From Mariniplasma sp023230825 (lineage in GTDB: Bacteria > Bacillota_I > Bacilli_A > Acholeplasmatales > Acholeplasmataceae), in NCBI GenBank assembly GCA_041654835.1, contig JBAZCQ010000003.1, positions 145,808-209,807 on the forward strand: a stretch of 64,000 bases of DNA, in the 5' to 3' direction. Below are positions 26,291 through 35,198 of this stretch, piece by piece (position 1 is the stretch's first letter; each line of letters begins with the position of its first letter). Position numbers and translations under genes: made by a program. The notes under the pieces are model-generated. The model did not search any database. It was not told the DNA's origin and worked only from the letters and a program-made list of their open reading frames with translations.

Positions 26291-28990
26291 TTATTCTCCG
26301 TTAACAATTTGGTGGCATCGATCGCAAAGCCCATTTTCATGAACGTGATCGACTACATTCCAACATCTATCACAAGTAAAGCCATCAGCTTTTCTTACTT
26401 CAACAGCGAGTTCCTCGCCCAAAGTAACATTAACTTTTGAAACAATAAAGACTTGTTTCATATCTGAAACGAGCCGTTTTAGCACGTCTTGTTGAGTTTT
26501 TGTAATCGTTAAATCGACTTCAGCTTGTAGCGATTTACCAATGAGTTTTTGTTCTCTTGCTTCTTCTAAACGTTTTAGAACAGCATGACGAACTTCTTCC
26601 AATGTATCAAAAGCTGTTAATAATTCGCTTTCTTTTATTACATAAGGCTTTGGCAAACGTTCTAAGTAAATATTCGCTTTCTTTTCACCAGGTAAGTATT
26701 CATAGGCTTCATGCGTTGTATGGGGGATAATCGGTGTCAACAATTTCAAAAGTCCAGTAATCATATCGTATAAAGCAGATTGGACACTACGTCTTTGGTG
26801 ACTGTCCTTCTTTTCAATATACAAAATGTCTTTCGTATAATCTAAATAGTAAGCGCTTAATTCGTTTGTTGAAAAGGCGACAATGTTGCGATAAACACGG
26901 TCAAATTGATAATTGTCGTATGCGGTTAATAATTGGTTTGCCAGTTGTTGGTATTTAAGAGTGATAACTTGATCTAACTTATTTCGTTTTTCTAAAGGAA
27001 GATAATCTTTTTCTGGGTCAAAATCACTAATATTGCCTAAAACAAAACGAATGGTGTTACGGATTTTTCGGTATCCTTCAGCGATTTGCGTCATCATTTC
27101 ATTTGAAATCCGCACATCGGCTTGATAATCAACAGATGCAACCCATAATCTTAAAATATCTGCACCTTGTTGTTTAACGATTTTGTTAGGATCGATGACG
27201 TTACCCAATGATTTACTCATTTTTTTACCGTATCCATCTAAAACAAAACCGTGCGAAACCACTTGTTTATAAGGTGTATGTCCAAAAGCAGCCACTGCTG
27301 TTGTTAACGATGAGTTAAACCATCCTCTATACTGATCTGACCCCTCTAAATATAAATCAGCAGGGTACGTTAAACCACGGGCTTCTAAAAGAGAGTGAGA
27401 AGTCCCTGAGTCAAACCAAACGTCCATTGTATCAGTTTCTTTGCGGAAAAGGTGATTCGGACTACCTGGGTGGGTATATCCCTTTGGTAAGAGTTCATGC
27501 CCTTCTTTTTCAAACCAGACATTTGATCCGTGTTTGGCAAACAGGGTTGCGATATGTTCTAAAACTTGTTGGTCTAAAATGGGTTCGTCATTTTCAGTGT
27601 ATAAAATGGGTAGAGGAACACCCCAAATTCTTTGACGTGAAATCACCCAGTCTTCTCGCGCTTCAATCATGTTGGAAATTCTTAGTTCACCCCATAAAGG
27701 AAGCCACTTAATTTTTTTTACTTCATCTAATAGTTCTTTTTTAATTTTGTCAATCGACGCGAACCACTGGGGTGTCGCCCGAAAAATGACCGGTTGATTG
27801 GTTCTCCAGTCGTGCGGGTATGAGTGAGTAAATTTTTCTTGGAAAAGTAAGACACCAGCCTCATGAAGAGCCTCAACAATTTTTTGATTCGCTTCTTCAT
27901 AATACATCCCAGAAAAAGGACCCGCTTCTTTTGTCATATAGCCACGATCATCAACAGGAGATAAAATATCGAGTTCATATTGACGACCAATGCGGTAGTC
28001 ATCCTCGCCGTGCCCAGGGGCTGTATGAACCAAGCCTGTTCCATCTTCATCAGAGACATGGTCGCCAACAATAACAGGGGATAAACGATCGTATAAAGGA
28101 TGACGATATTGTTCATTTTCTAATTCGTAGCCTTTAAATTTATGGATTATTTGTGGTTTTTCAAATCCAAGTTTTTCAATAACTGCATTTAGGAGTGATT
28201 CAGCAACAACATATTTTTTATGATGAACTGAAAAGAGAACATAATTAAAATCTGGATGAACAGAAATCGCTAAGTTCGCAGGAATTGTCCACGGTGTTGT
28301 TGTCCAAATCAAGTAAGATGCGTCTTTTAGAAGTGGTGTTTTTGTAACAGCTGGGAAAGCAACATAAATTGAAATCGATTCTTTATCATGATATTCGATT
28401 TCCGCTTCAGCAAGCGCTGTTTCAGAAGATGGTGACCAATAAACTGGCTTTAGGCCTTTATAAATAAGACCTTTTTCAACCATTTTCGCAAAGACATGGA
28501 TTTGTCTTGCTTCATAGTCACTCGTCAAAGTTAAATAAGGTGTATCCCATTCACCGAGAATTCCTAAACGTTTAAATTGTTCTCTTTGGATTTCCATTTG
28601 TTTATGCGCATAAGCAGCACATAACTTGCGATATTCAATCAAAGATAATTCTTTCCGGCGAACACCTTCTCGAGCTAAAGCTGTTTCAATTGGTAAACCA
28701 TGAGTGTCCCATCCTGGGATATAAGGGGTATGGTGACCCTTCATGGTTTGGTAACGCAAAACAAAATCCTTTAAGATTTTATTTAAAGCATGACCCACAT
28801 GGATGTCTCCATTGGCGTAGGGAGGTCCATCATGTAAAATGAAAAGAGGATTGCCTTTATTTTGAGCAATGACTTGATTGTACAATTGCATTTCTTCCCA
28901 TTCTTTTTGGTAGTCTACTTCTTTTACGCCTAAATTACCACGCATCGGAAATGCTGTATTTGGCATGTTTAATGTGTCTTTATAATCCAT
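26291..28990 (-). CDS. ileS: Isoleucine-tRNA ligase
   Basis: Class I aminoacyl-tRNA synthetase. The 899-residue protein has the HIGH-like HVGHA motif near residue 62, the CP1 editing domain with TTTPWTIPAN near 230, KMSKS near 590, and a C-terminal zinc module with two CxxC pairs (CDRCW and CDRCH) in the last 30 residues. The C-terminal zinc finger is typical of the eubacterial long form. A T-box leader upstream makes expression respond to uncharged tRNA-Ile. An ATG is preceded by AAGGAG. surE is directly downstream. Confidence 0.97.
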   Translation of the reverse strand: MDYKDTLNMPNTAFPMRGNLGVKEVDYQKEWEEMQLYNQVIAQNKGNPLFILHDGPPYANGDIHVGHALNKILKDFVLRYQTMKGHHTPYIPGWDTHGLPIETALAREGVRRKELSLIEYRKLCAAYAHKQMEIQREQFKRLGILGEWDTPYLTLTSDYEARQIHVFAKMVEKGLIYKGLKPVYWSPSSETALAEAEIEYHDKESISIYVAFPAVTKTPLLKDASYLIWTTTPWTIPANLAISVHPDFNYVLFSVHHKKYVVAESLLNAVIEKLGFEKPQIIHKFKGYELENEQYRHPLYDRLSPVIVGDHVSDEDGTGLVHTAPGHGEDDYRIGRQYELDILSPVDDRGYMTKEAGPFSGMYYEEANQKIVEALHEAGVLLFQEKFTHSYPHDWRTNQPVIFRATPQWFASIDKIKKELLDEVKKIKWLPLWGELRISNMIEAREDWVISRQRIWGVPLPILYTENDEPILDQQVLEHIATLFAKHGSNVWFEKEGHELLPKGYTHPGSPNHLFRKETDTMDVWFDSGTSHSLLEARGLTYPADLYLEGSDQYRGWFNSSLTTAVAAFGHTPYKQVVSHGFVLDGYGKKMSKSLGNVIDPNKIVKQQGADILRLWVASVDYQADVRISNEMMTQIAEGYRKIRNTIRFVLGNISDFDPEKDYLPLEKRNKLDQVITLKYQQLANQLLTAYDNYQFDRVYRNIVAFSTNELSAYYLDYTKDILYIEKKDSHQRRSVQSALYDMITGLLKLLTPIIPHTTHEAYEYLPGEKKANIYLERLPKPYVIKESELLTAFDTLEEVRHAVLKRLEEAREQKLIGKSLQAEVDLTITKTQQDVLKRLVSDMKQVFIVSKVNVTLGEELAVEVRKADGFTCDRCWNVVDHVHENGLCDRCHQIVNGE

Positions 28991-29200
28991 GTTTTACTCC
29001 TTATATTATAAATTTCGCCCTTAGCAATTCTAAGGACGAAATCAAATTCCGCGGTACCACCTTAGTTCTAGATAAATCTAGCCCTTCGTTTGGATTTGCT
29101 CAAAAGTGATCAATAGGATTGTGTTTGTTGCTGGTCTCACACCGCCACCAGCTCGCTTCAACCTGAACAATCATAAAGGTGTCTTTCTCATCGCAAGATG
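28991..29200 (-). promoter_or_regulatory. T-box leader of ileS
   Basis: The minus strand carries the conserved T-box AAGGTGGTACCGCGGAA (plus-strand 29047-29063) preceded by a structured leader. Downstream, the hairpin with arms CGTCCTTAG and CTAAGGGCG can act as terminator; its alternative is the antiterminator that includes the T-box. An ATC at plus-strand 29108-29110 lies where an isoleucine specifier could be, though I have not folded stem I in full. The location directly before ileS supports tRNA-Ile sensing. Confidence 0.92.
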
Positions 29201-29203
29201 AAC

Positions 29204-29545
29204 TTATTCAATAATGTCTGTTAAAAATGGTTGCATCGTCTGGTCTGCATATACATCTTGATTCGCAAACATAAAGACTTTTTCCCGGATGGGAACAATT
29301 TCTCCTTTGATGGCATAAACGACACCTGAGAAAAAGGCAATGGCTTTGTTCGCTTCATCAATTTCAAGTTGGTCAAAACTTAAAATGAGAGGCGCTCCAT
29401 CAAGCATTTGATCAGCTAAATGGGTTAAATAATGATCTTCATCAGAACTCAGTTGTTCATAGACAATGCGTTCATATGTCGATTCTGTTTCTTTAAAGTC
29501 TGGTTTACTTTCAACTCTCTTTTTACGTTTACGAAAAAGTCCCAT
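29204..29545 (-). CDS. sepF: Cell-division protein SepF
   Basis: Membrane-associated FtsZ partner of Gram-positive lineages. The 113-residue protein has the SepF core DGAPLILSFDQLE followed by EANKAIAFFSGVVYAIKGE and PIREKVFMFA (about residues 50-95). The N-terminus is short and basic (MGLFRKRKKR); I do not see a clear amphipathic anchor helix as in longer SepF proteins. It follows yggS by 8 nt and lies 2 genes downstream of ychF and ftsZ. FtsA is not visible, so SepF may be the main FtsZ anchor, which is inference. Confidence 0.93.
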   Translation of the reverse strand: MGLFRKRKKRVESKPDFKETESTYERIVYEQLSSDEDHYLTHLADQMLDGAPLILSFDQLEIDEANKAIAFFSGVVYAIKGEIVPIREKVFMFANQDVYADQTMQPFLTDIIE

Positions 29546-29553
29546 AAAGCCTC

Positions 29554-30144
29554 CTATTTAAGTAATTCATAAAATTTTCTTCCGATTCTTAAATGAGTTG
29601 TTCCATATTGAATCGCAAGTTCATAATCATCGGTCATTCCCATAGATAAAGATGGTAATTGATACGTGTCTTGAAGAGCTTTTAATTGCTTAAAGGCGCG
29701 TTCTGTAACGACTTTATCATCAAGTTTTCCCATGGTCATAAAACCAATTACCTCTATTTTATCATATTTTTTTAATTCAAATAAAAAATCCGGTAAATTA
29801 TTCGGATCGACACCACTTTTTTGGGATTCTTCTGTTAAGTTGACTTGAATGAAACACTTGAGTGGGGTTTCACGATATTTTTGAATTGTTTTTGCTAATG
29901 AGAGACGGTCTAACGTGTGTAAATAATCGAGTTCATTAATAATCGTTTTAACTTTGTTTGACTGAAGATGACCAATAAAATGCCAAATAACGCTTAAATC
30001 ATCGAGTTCTTTTTTTCTTTCTAATAAAACATGGGTCCGATTTTCGCCAAAATCATGAAAACCTTGTTCATAAATCGACCTTAGTTGAGCTCCATCAAAA
30101 TATTTAGAGGCACAAACAATCGTCCCTTGAAAATTTTCAATCAT
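29554..30144 (-). CDS. yggS: YggS-family PLP homeostasis protein, short N-terminus
   Basis: PLP-binding fold-type III protein of vitamin B6 homeostasis (YlmE/YggS/PROSC). The PLP lysine is in IVCASKYF near residue 14; the FGENRTHVLLERK and WHFIGHLQSNK blocks follow, and the end LRIGRKFYE matches the family. At 196 residues it is about 30 shorter than usual because the N-terminal helix before the lysine is missing. Its ATG overlaps the ychF stop by 4 nt, which supports this start. The position next to sepF matches the ylmE-ylmF order of Firmicutes. Confidence 0.9.
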   Translation of the reverse strand: MIENFQGTIVCASKYFDGAQLRSIYEQGFHDFGENRTHVLLERKKELDDLSVIWHFIGHLQSNKVKTIINELDYLHTLDRLSLAKTIQKYRETPLKCFIQVNLTEESQKSGVDPNNLPDFLFELKKYDKIEVIGFMTMGKLDDKVVTERAFKQLKALQDTYQLPSLSMGMTDDYELAIQYGTTHLRIGRKFYELLK

Positions 30145-31238
30145 ACATTAAATCGAAAGAGAATAATGTCACCATCTTGGACAAGATACTCTTTCCCCTC
30201 CAATCGTATTTTACCTGCTTCTTTTGCGAGTTGAGGTGTTTTATATTTGAATAGGTCGGTATAAGACACGGTTTCAGCACGAATAAAGCCCCGCTCAAAA
30301 TCACTGTGAATAATGCCGGCACATTCAGATGCTTTCATTCCTTTAGTAAAGGTCCAGGCTCTCACTTCATCCTCACCTGTTGTGAAAAAGGTTTCTAATC
30401 CTAGTAATTCATAACTTCTTTGAATGACTTGGTTGAGGCCAGATTGGTCCATCCCATAACTTGATAACAAAGCCAATTGTTCTTCTTTGTCTAAAGAGAC
30501 CAATTCTTTTTCGACTTGGGCAGAGATTCCAATCACTTCAATCCCTTTTTGTTCTGCATATTTTTTAAGTTTAACAAGAGAGGCATTTTCTTCTAAGTTT
30601 AACAAATCAGCTTCAGCAACATTCGCGATATAAATCATCGGCTTTAAGCTTAATAAATTAAAGTTTTTAATGGTTTTTAGTTCTAATTCATTAAACGAAA
30701 GAGAACGTGGACTTTTTTCTTGATCTAAAACAGTTTTAATTTTTGATAAAACAGCTGCTTCAAAAACTGCTTCTTTAACATTTGCCTTCACTTTTTTGTC
30801 AAGTCTTCCTAATCTTCTTTCAACTGTTTCTAAATCAGCTAAAAAAAGTTCAAGTTCAATTGTTTCAATGTCACGAATGGGATCAACATTCCCATCAACA
30901 TGAATGATGTTTTCATCATCAAAGCAACGCACCACCTGGGCAATCGCGTGAACTTCACGAATATAGCTTAAAAATTGGTTTCCTAAACCTTCACCCTGAG
31001 ATGCGCCTTTTACTAAACCAGCGATATCAATAAATTGAACCGAAGCAGGAATAATTTTTTCCGGATGATATAGGTTCGCTAAAAAGGTAAGTCTTGGGTC
31101 GTATACATTCACCATCCCCACATTGGGTTCAATGGTTGTAAAAGGATAATTAGCAGCTAATGCTTTCGCCTTTGTTAGCGCACTAAAAAGTGTTGATTTA
31201 CCAACATTGGGTAATCCGATAATGCCTGTTTTTAACAT
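30141..31238 (-). CDS. ychF: YchF/OLA1-family ATPase
   Basis: Ribosome-associated Obg-like P-loop NTPase. The start MLKTGIIGLPNVGKST at 31238 has GGAG 6 nt upstream; a TTG four codons earlier is less likely. The 366-residue protein has the P-loop GLPNVGKST, the switch motif FIDIAGLVKGASQGEGLGNQFL (about residues 67-88) and the C-terminal TGS-like domain (HSDFERGFIRAETVSY). The nucleotide-specificity segment resembles YchF, which prefers ATP. Confidence 0.95.
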   Translation of the reverse strand: MLKTGIIGLPNVGKSTLFSALTKAKALAANYPFTTIEPNVGMVNVYDPRLTFLANLYHPEKIIPASVQFIDIAGLVKGASQGEGLGNQFLSYIREVHAIAQVVRCFDDENIIHVDGNVDPIRDIETIELELFLADLETVERRLGRLDKKVKANVKEAVFEAAVLSKIKTVLDQEKSPRSLSFNELELKTIKNFNLLSLKPMIYIANVAEADLLNLEENASLVKLKKYAEQKGIEVIGISAQVEKELVSLDKEEQLALLSSYGMDQSGLNQVIQRSYELLGLETFFTTGEDEVRAWTFTKGMKASECAGIIHSDFERGFIRAETVSYTDLFKYKTPQLAKEAGKIRLEGKEYLVQDGDIILFRFNV

Positions 31239-31251
31239 AAGTGTCTCCAAT

Positions 31252-31274
31252 AAAAAAGGCTTTACGCCTTTTTA
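31252..31274 (-). terminator. Terminator of ftsZ
   Basis: On the minus strand AAAAAGGC and GCCTTTTT pair around GTAAA, then TTATTGG follows. The ftsZ TAA (31272-31274) is at the stem's edge. The ychF ribosome site comes 10 nt later, so read-through probably also feeds ychF. Confidence 0.65.
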
Positions 31275-32417
31275 AAATTTTGATTTCTTCATCAGCCACG
31301 AGGGCAAATTGCGTTTTTTTCCATTTTGAACACCTTCGCGATGATCATCTTCATCAGGATTGTGTTTTTCGATTAAGCCTTCTTTCGTAATTTGAAGTTG
31401 CTCAGTCGATGTTTTATTAAAGATAAGCGAAGGTAAATCTTCAATTGTTGTATCTTTCGCTTTTAATTCATAACCAGTCGCAATCACCGTGACGATCATT
31501 TCATCGTCAAAATCTTCGTTGACTGTTGTTCCATATATAATGTTTAGTTCACGGTCAGTTGCATTTCTAATTTCAGCAAGCGCTTGACTTGTTTCAATTA
31601 ACGTAATATTCGTCCCAGAAGTAATGTTTACAATGGCATCGGTTGCGCCATCAATGGATACTTCTAATAGTTTTGAATGAATTGCTTTTCGAGCAGCCTC
31701 TATGGCACGGTCTTCACCTGATGCAATACCCACGCCCATTAAAGCTGTTCCTTTATTTTCCATCACGGTACGAACGTCTGCAAAGTCTACATTAATTAAT
31801 CCTGGCATTGCAATAATTTCAGCAATTCCTTGGACACCTTGTCTTAAAACGTTGTCTGATTCCCTAAAAGCATCAAGTAATTGTGTAGTTGCACCTGAGA
31901 CAGATAAGAGTCGCTCATTTGGAACAACAATTAAAGTATCGACATGAGGTTTTAATTCTTCAAGACCGATAATCGCTGCTTGCATCCGAGCAGGCCCCTC
32001 AAAAGCAAACGGTTTGGTAACAATACCAATCGTTAAACAACCCATCTCTTTCGCTTTTTGAGCAATCACAGGGGCTGCACCTGTTCCGGTTCCTCCACCC
32101 ATACCACCAGTAATGAAAACCATGTCGGCGTCTTGTAAGACTTCTTCAATTTCTTCAATAGATTCTAAAGCGGCTGCTTTGCCAACTTCGGCTTTAGCGC
32201 CAGCTCCTAAACCTCTTGTTAAATATTTTCCTAATTGGATGCGCGTTTCGGCTTTGGACACTTTTAAAACTTGTGCATCTGTATTCATCGCAACAAAAGT
32301 GACGCCTTTGACGTCATTCTCAATCATACGATTGACAGCGTTACCGCCACCTCCACCGACACCAATAACCTTAATGACCGGTTTCTGATTGAAATTATCT
32401 GATTCGCCAAATACCAT
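31272..32417 (-). CDS. ftsZ: Cell-division protein FtsZ
   Basis: Tubulin-like GTPase forming the division ring. The 381-residue protein has the N-terminal GVGGGGGNAVNRM segment, the GTP-binding GGGTGTGAAP motif near residues 107-116, and the T7 synergy region DFADVRTVM around 210. After the GTPase core comes a linker (about 325-365) and the conserved C-terminal peptide NLPSWLMKK. The gene lies in a cluster with ychF, yggS and sepF, and is separated from tgt by 62 nt. Confidence 0.97.
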   Translation of the reverse strand: MVFGESDNFNQKPVIKVIGVGGGGGNAVNRMIENDVKGVTFVAMNTDAQVLKVSKAETRIQLGKYLTRGLGAGAKAEVGKAAALESIEEIEEVLQDADMVFITGGMGGGTGTGAAPVIAQKAKEMGCLTIGIVTKPFAFEGPARMQAAIIGLEELKPHVDTLIVVPNERLLSVSGATTQLLDAFRESDNVLRQGVQGIAEIIAMPGLINVDFADVRTVMENKGTALMGVGIASGEDRAIEAARKAIHSKLLEVSIDGATDAIVNITSGTNITLIETSQALAEIRNATDRELNIIYGTTVNEDFDDEMIVTVIATGYELKAKDTTIEDLPSLIFNKTSTEQLQITKEGLIEKHNPDEDDHREGVQNGKKRNLPSWLMKKSKF

Positions 32418-32479
32418 GAAATCACTCCTCCTAGTTATTACTCTCTATTTTACACGATTTCTGATTGAAAATAAAGTTT

Positions 32480-33595
32480 TTATTTCCTTTTGAAATAATT
32501 TGTCTGTTTTTCCATCTCTCGTTTGTAATCTAATAAACGGTTTTCTTTAATCGCTTGTCTAATTTCTTGCATTAAGTGTTTGATATATGCCAAGTTTTGA
32601 TACGTTATAAGCCGCATTCCTAACGCCTCTTCAGCTTTAAAAAGATGACGTAAGTAACTTCTTGTGTAATTTGAAACCGGAGTTTTTAAATGCGGATCTA
32701 ATACTTGGTAATCCTTTTCATATTGTTGGTTTTTTATAACAATTTTTCCTTGGGTTGTTAGTGCTGTTCCATGTCGTGCATTTCTTGTTGGTAAAACACA
32801 ATCAAACATGTCAATGCCGCGGATAACATTTTCAATCAAATCATCCGGGGCACCAACGCCCATTAAATAGCGTGGTTTATCAAAAGGGAGGATAGGATTT
32901 AAAAAGGCAGTCACCTTGTACATCTCTGCTTTTGTCTCACCGACTGAAAGACCTCCAATAGCATAACCAGGAAAATCCATTTCAATCAATTTTTCTGCGC
33001 AATATTGTCGTAAAGTTTCATTTAAACCACCTTGAACAATCCCAAAAAGAGCTTGGTCAGTCGTTAAAGCATCCTGACCTCGTTTTGCCCATCTTAAAGT
33101 TCGCTCAACAGAAGTTTTCATATATTCATCTGATTCATAAGGTGGCGGACATTCATCAAAACTCATAATAATGTCGGCTCCCAAATCTTCTTGAATTTGA
33201 ATCGCTTTTTCTGGTGATAAAAATAAGGGGGCTCCACTGCGGTGGTGTTTAAAATGGACACCATCTTCAGTAATTTTCCGGCGGTCTGTTAAAGAAAAAA
33301 CTTGAAAACCACCACTGTCAGTTAAAACAGCTCCATCCCAATTCATAAAGGGACGAATACCACCGTGGTCTTTAATAATATCAGATCCCGGTTGAACCCA
33401 AAGATGATATGTATTACCTAAAATAAGTCCTTCAGAAACGGCTTTAACTTCTTCAGGATCTAATGTTTTTACAGTTGCTTGTGTTCCTACAGGCATAAAA
33501 AAAGGCGTTTCAAAAACACCGTGTGGTGTTGTTAGCCGCCCTAAGCGAGCGCCACTTTGTTGACATACATGAAGAACTTCAAATTTGATACTCAC
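32480..33595 (-). CDS. tgt: tRNA-guanine transglycosylase
   Basis: Exchanges guanine-34 for the queuosine precursor preQ1 in GUN-anticodon tRNAs. The 371-residue protein has the catalytic TDSGGFQVFSL block near residue 89-99, FDECPPP near 140, the GIDMFDCVLPTRNARHG block near 258-274, but the C-terminal zinc ligands are less evident in the visible tail. It is divergent from queT, a queuosine-precursor transporter, which supports a salvage route. It ends at TAA. Confidence 0.95.
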   Translation of the reverse strand: MSIKFEVLHVCQQSGARLGRLTTPHGVFETPFFMPVGTQATVKTLDPEEVKAVSEGLILGNTYHLWVQPGSDIIKDHGGIRPFMNWDGAVLTDSGGFQVFSLTDRRKITEDGVHFKHHRSGAPLFLSPEKAIQIQEDLGADIIMSFDECPPPYESDEYMKTSVERTLRWAKRGQDALTTDQALFGIVQGGLNETLRQYCAEKLIEMDFPGYAIGGLSVGETKAEMYKVTAFLNPILPFDKPRYLMGVGAPDDLIENVIRGIDMFDCVLPTRNARHGTALTTQGKIVIKNQQYEKDYQVLDPHLKTPVSNYTRSYLRHLFKAEEALGMRLITYQNLAYIKHLMQEIRQAIKENRLLDYKREMEKQTNYFKRK

Positions 33596-33613
33596 AATCC
33601 ATCATCCTTTGTA

Positions 33614-33642
33614 TTGCTATTATAACATAATTTTGTTAGAAT
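33614..33642 (+). promoter_or_regulatory. Promoter of the queT transcript
   Basis: TTGCTA (33614-33619) is separated by 17 nt from TAGAAT (33637-33642). Transcription would start near 33650, just before the predicted riboswitch. Confidence 0.5.
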
Positions 33643-33657
33643 AGACGCGTATTTCAC

Positions 33658-33699
33658 TACAAGCTGTATCCTAGGAAACCAGCTTAAAAAAACAGGGAG
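33658..33699 (+). promoter_or_regulatory. Probable preQ1 class I riboswitch of queT
   Basis: A short stem AAGCTG/CAGCTT (33661-33666 and 33680-33685) encloses a 13-nt loop with TCCTAGG, then an A-rich tail and the ribosome site AGGGAG (33694-33699). This is the H-type-pseudoknot layout of preQ1-I aptamers, with loop C residues available to pair with the G-rich ribosome site. It is directly upstream of queT, a known target family, and would act on translation. The sequence is divergent from the textbook consensus, so the fold needs a covariance search. Confidence 0.65.
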
Positions 33700-33706
33700 A
33701 TTTTTA

Positions 33707-34192
33707 ATGAAAGCCTTAACTTTAAGAGATTTTATTATGCAATCGATGATTGCTGCATTGTATGTAGTATTGGTTTATACGTTTCAATTTTTAAGTTTTG
33801 AAATGGTTCAATTTCGGATTGCCGAATGTTTGCTAATCCTTGTTTATTTTAATAAAAAACACGCTGTTGGTTTAACATTTGGAACTTTTTTGGCAAATTA
33901 TTTCTTAAGTCCTTATGGGCTCATTGACGCTGTTTTTGGTACTTCTGCAACCATTTTGGCCTTACTGTTAATGATAGCAATTCAAAAACCAAAAATTGTT
34001 TCGCTCCTCTTTCCGGCCATTACAAATGGAATGATTATTGGTGTCTTAATTGCGTTGACAACGGGACTCCCTCTTTATATGACCGCACCGTGGGTTTTTG
34101 GTGGTGAAGCAGTCGTCACTTTATTTTTAGGATATCCACTATACTACTTGCTAGAAAGAAACACTGATTTTAAAGAGTTAATGGAGCGCTAG
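33707..34192 (+). CDS. queT: Queuosine-precursor transporter QueT
   Basis: Membrane S component of an ECF transporter for preQ1/preQ0 or related bases. The 161-residue protein has five or six membrane segments, the charged EMVQFRIAECLLI segment near residue 31 and the FGTFLANYFLSPYGLIDAVFG block near 64, typical of this family. It is divergent from tgt, downstream of the predicted preQ1 riboswitch. The TAG stop lies in the loop of a terminator, and the 3' end overlaps mutY by 23 bp. Confidence 0.92.
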   Translation: MKALTLRDFIMQSMIAALYVVLVYTFQFLSFEMVQFRIAECLLILVYFNKKHAVGLTFGTFLANYFLSPYGLIDAVFGTSATILALLLMIAIQKPKIVSLLFPAITNGMIIGVLIALTTGLPLYMTAPWVFGGEAVVTLFLGYPLYYLLERNTDFKELMER

Positions 34193-35198
34193 CTCCTTTT
34201 TTTATAGCAATTTTTCTGTGGGCTACCGCCATCGGTAATTGAAGTAACTCTTTAGGTGTTACTAAGTGCCAAGAACTGTTAGGATTTTGAACGGTTCCAG
34301 AATACACCGACATTTTCCAAGACAGATGCGTAAACTCATGATGATACATGCCTTCTTTTTGGAGAATAGTGATGCCATAATTAGCGTTTTTTTCTAAAAC
34401 CTCTGCCAATGTTTGACCTAAAAACTGTGGATATTCATACATGCCTTCTAATAGTTTTTCTGTACGTTGACGAACATATAGTTCTCCTTTATTATCAAAT
34501 AAAAGAAATGTGAAATAGTGTAATTTTTTCTTTATTGGTTTAACTTTTTTCGTTGGTAATGACTCTTGAATGCCCAATTTAAATGCTTCACACTGATCTT
34601 GTAAAGGACACACCCCACACTGTGGTTTTTTAGGACGACAAACAAGAGCACCTAGTTCCATCAAAGCTTGTGTGTAAATAGACGGTCTTGCTTTTTCTAT
34701 TAACGACTGATTAATATCATTTAAACGTTTTTTATTGGCAACTTGGCTAAAATCGTCATTCAAATTATAATACCTTGATAAAACACGAATGACATTTCCA
34801 TCTACAGCACTGATAGGTTGATCATAAGCAATTGATAAAATAGCACCTGCTGTATATGGTCCAATACCAGGTAATTGAATGAGTTCTTGATAATGATTGG
34901 GAATTTGACCGTGATGTTCTTTAACGACTTTTTGTGCCGTTAAGCGCATGTTTTTAAAACGTTGGTAATACCCCAACCCTTCAACATCTTTTTTCAAATC
35001 ATCTTCAAAAGATTGTGCTAAATCGTAAATGGTTGGATATTTTTTAATAAAAGTCTTAAAAAAAGGCAAGACCGTTTCAACTTGTGTTTGTTGAAGCATG
35101 ATCTCGCTAACCCAAATTTGATAGGGGTCTTTTGTTTGACGAAAAGGTAAATCACGATGGTGTGTCAAATACCAATCTTCTAATTTTTTTATATTCAT
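34170..35198 (-). CDS. mutY: A/G-specific adenine glycosylase MutY
   Basis: Removes adenine opposite 8-oxoguanine. The start MNIKKLEDWY at 35198 overlaps the upstream TAA as TAATG. The 342-residue protein has the helix-hairpin-helix LPGIGPYTAGAIL near residue 113, the catalytic Asp in SAVDGNVIRVLSRY near 135, an iron-sulfur cluster ligand set CX6CX2CX5C near 188-204, and a C-terminal NUDIX-like 8-oxoG recognition domain. The cluster cysteines are intact. Confidence 0.95.
   Translation of the reverse strand: MNIKKLEDWYLTHHRDLPFRQTKDPYQIWVSEIMLQQTQVETVLPFFKTFIKKYPTIYDLAQSFEDDLKKDVEGLGYYQRFKNMRLTAQKVVKEHHGQIPNHYQELIQLPGIGPYTAGAILSIAYDQPISAVDGNVIRVLSRYYNLNDDFSQVANKKRLNDINQSLIEKARPSIYTQALMELGALVCRPKKPQCGVCPLQDQCEAFKLGIQESLPTKKVKPIKKKLHYFTFLLFDNKGELYVRQRTEKLLEGMYEYPQFLGQTLAEVLEKNANYGITILQKEGMYHHEFTHLSWKMSVYSGTVQNPNSSWHLVTPKELLQLPMAVAHRKIAIKKGASAPLTL
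34183..34203 (+). terminator. Terminator of queT
   Basis: GGAGC and GCTCC pair around GCTA, followed by seven T. The queT TAG stop (34190-34192) is inside the hairpin. Confidence 0.8.
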
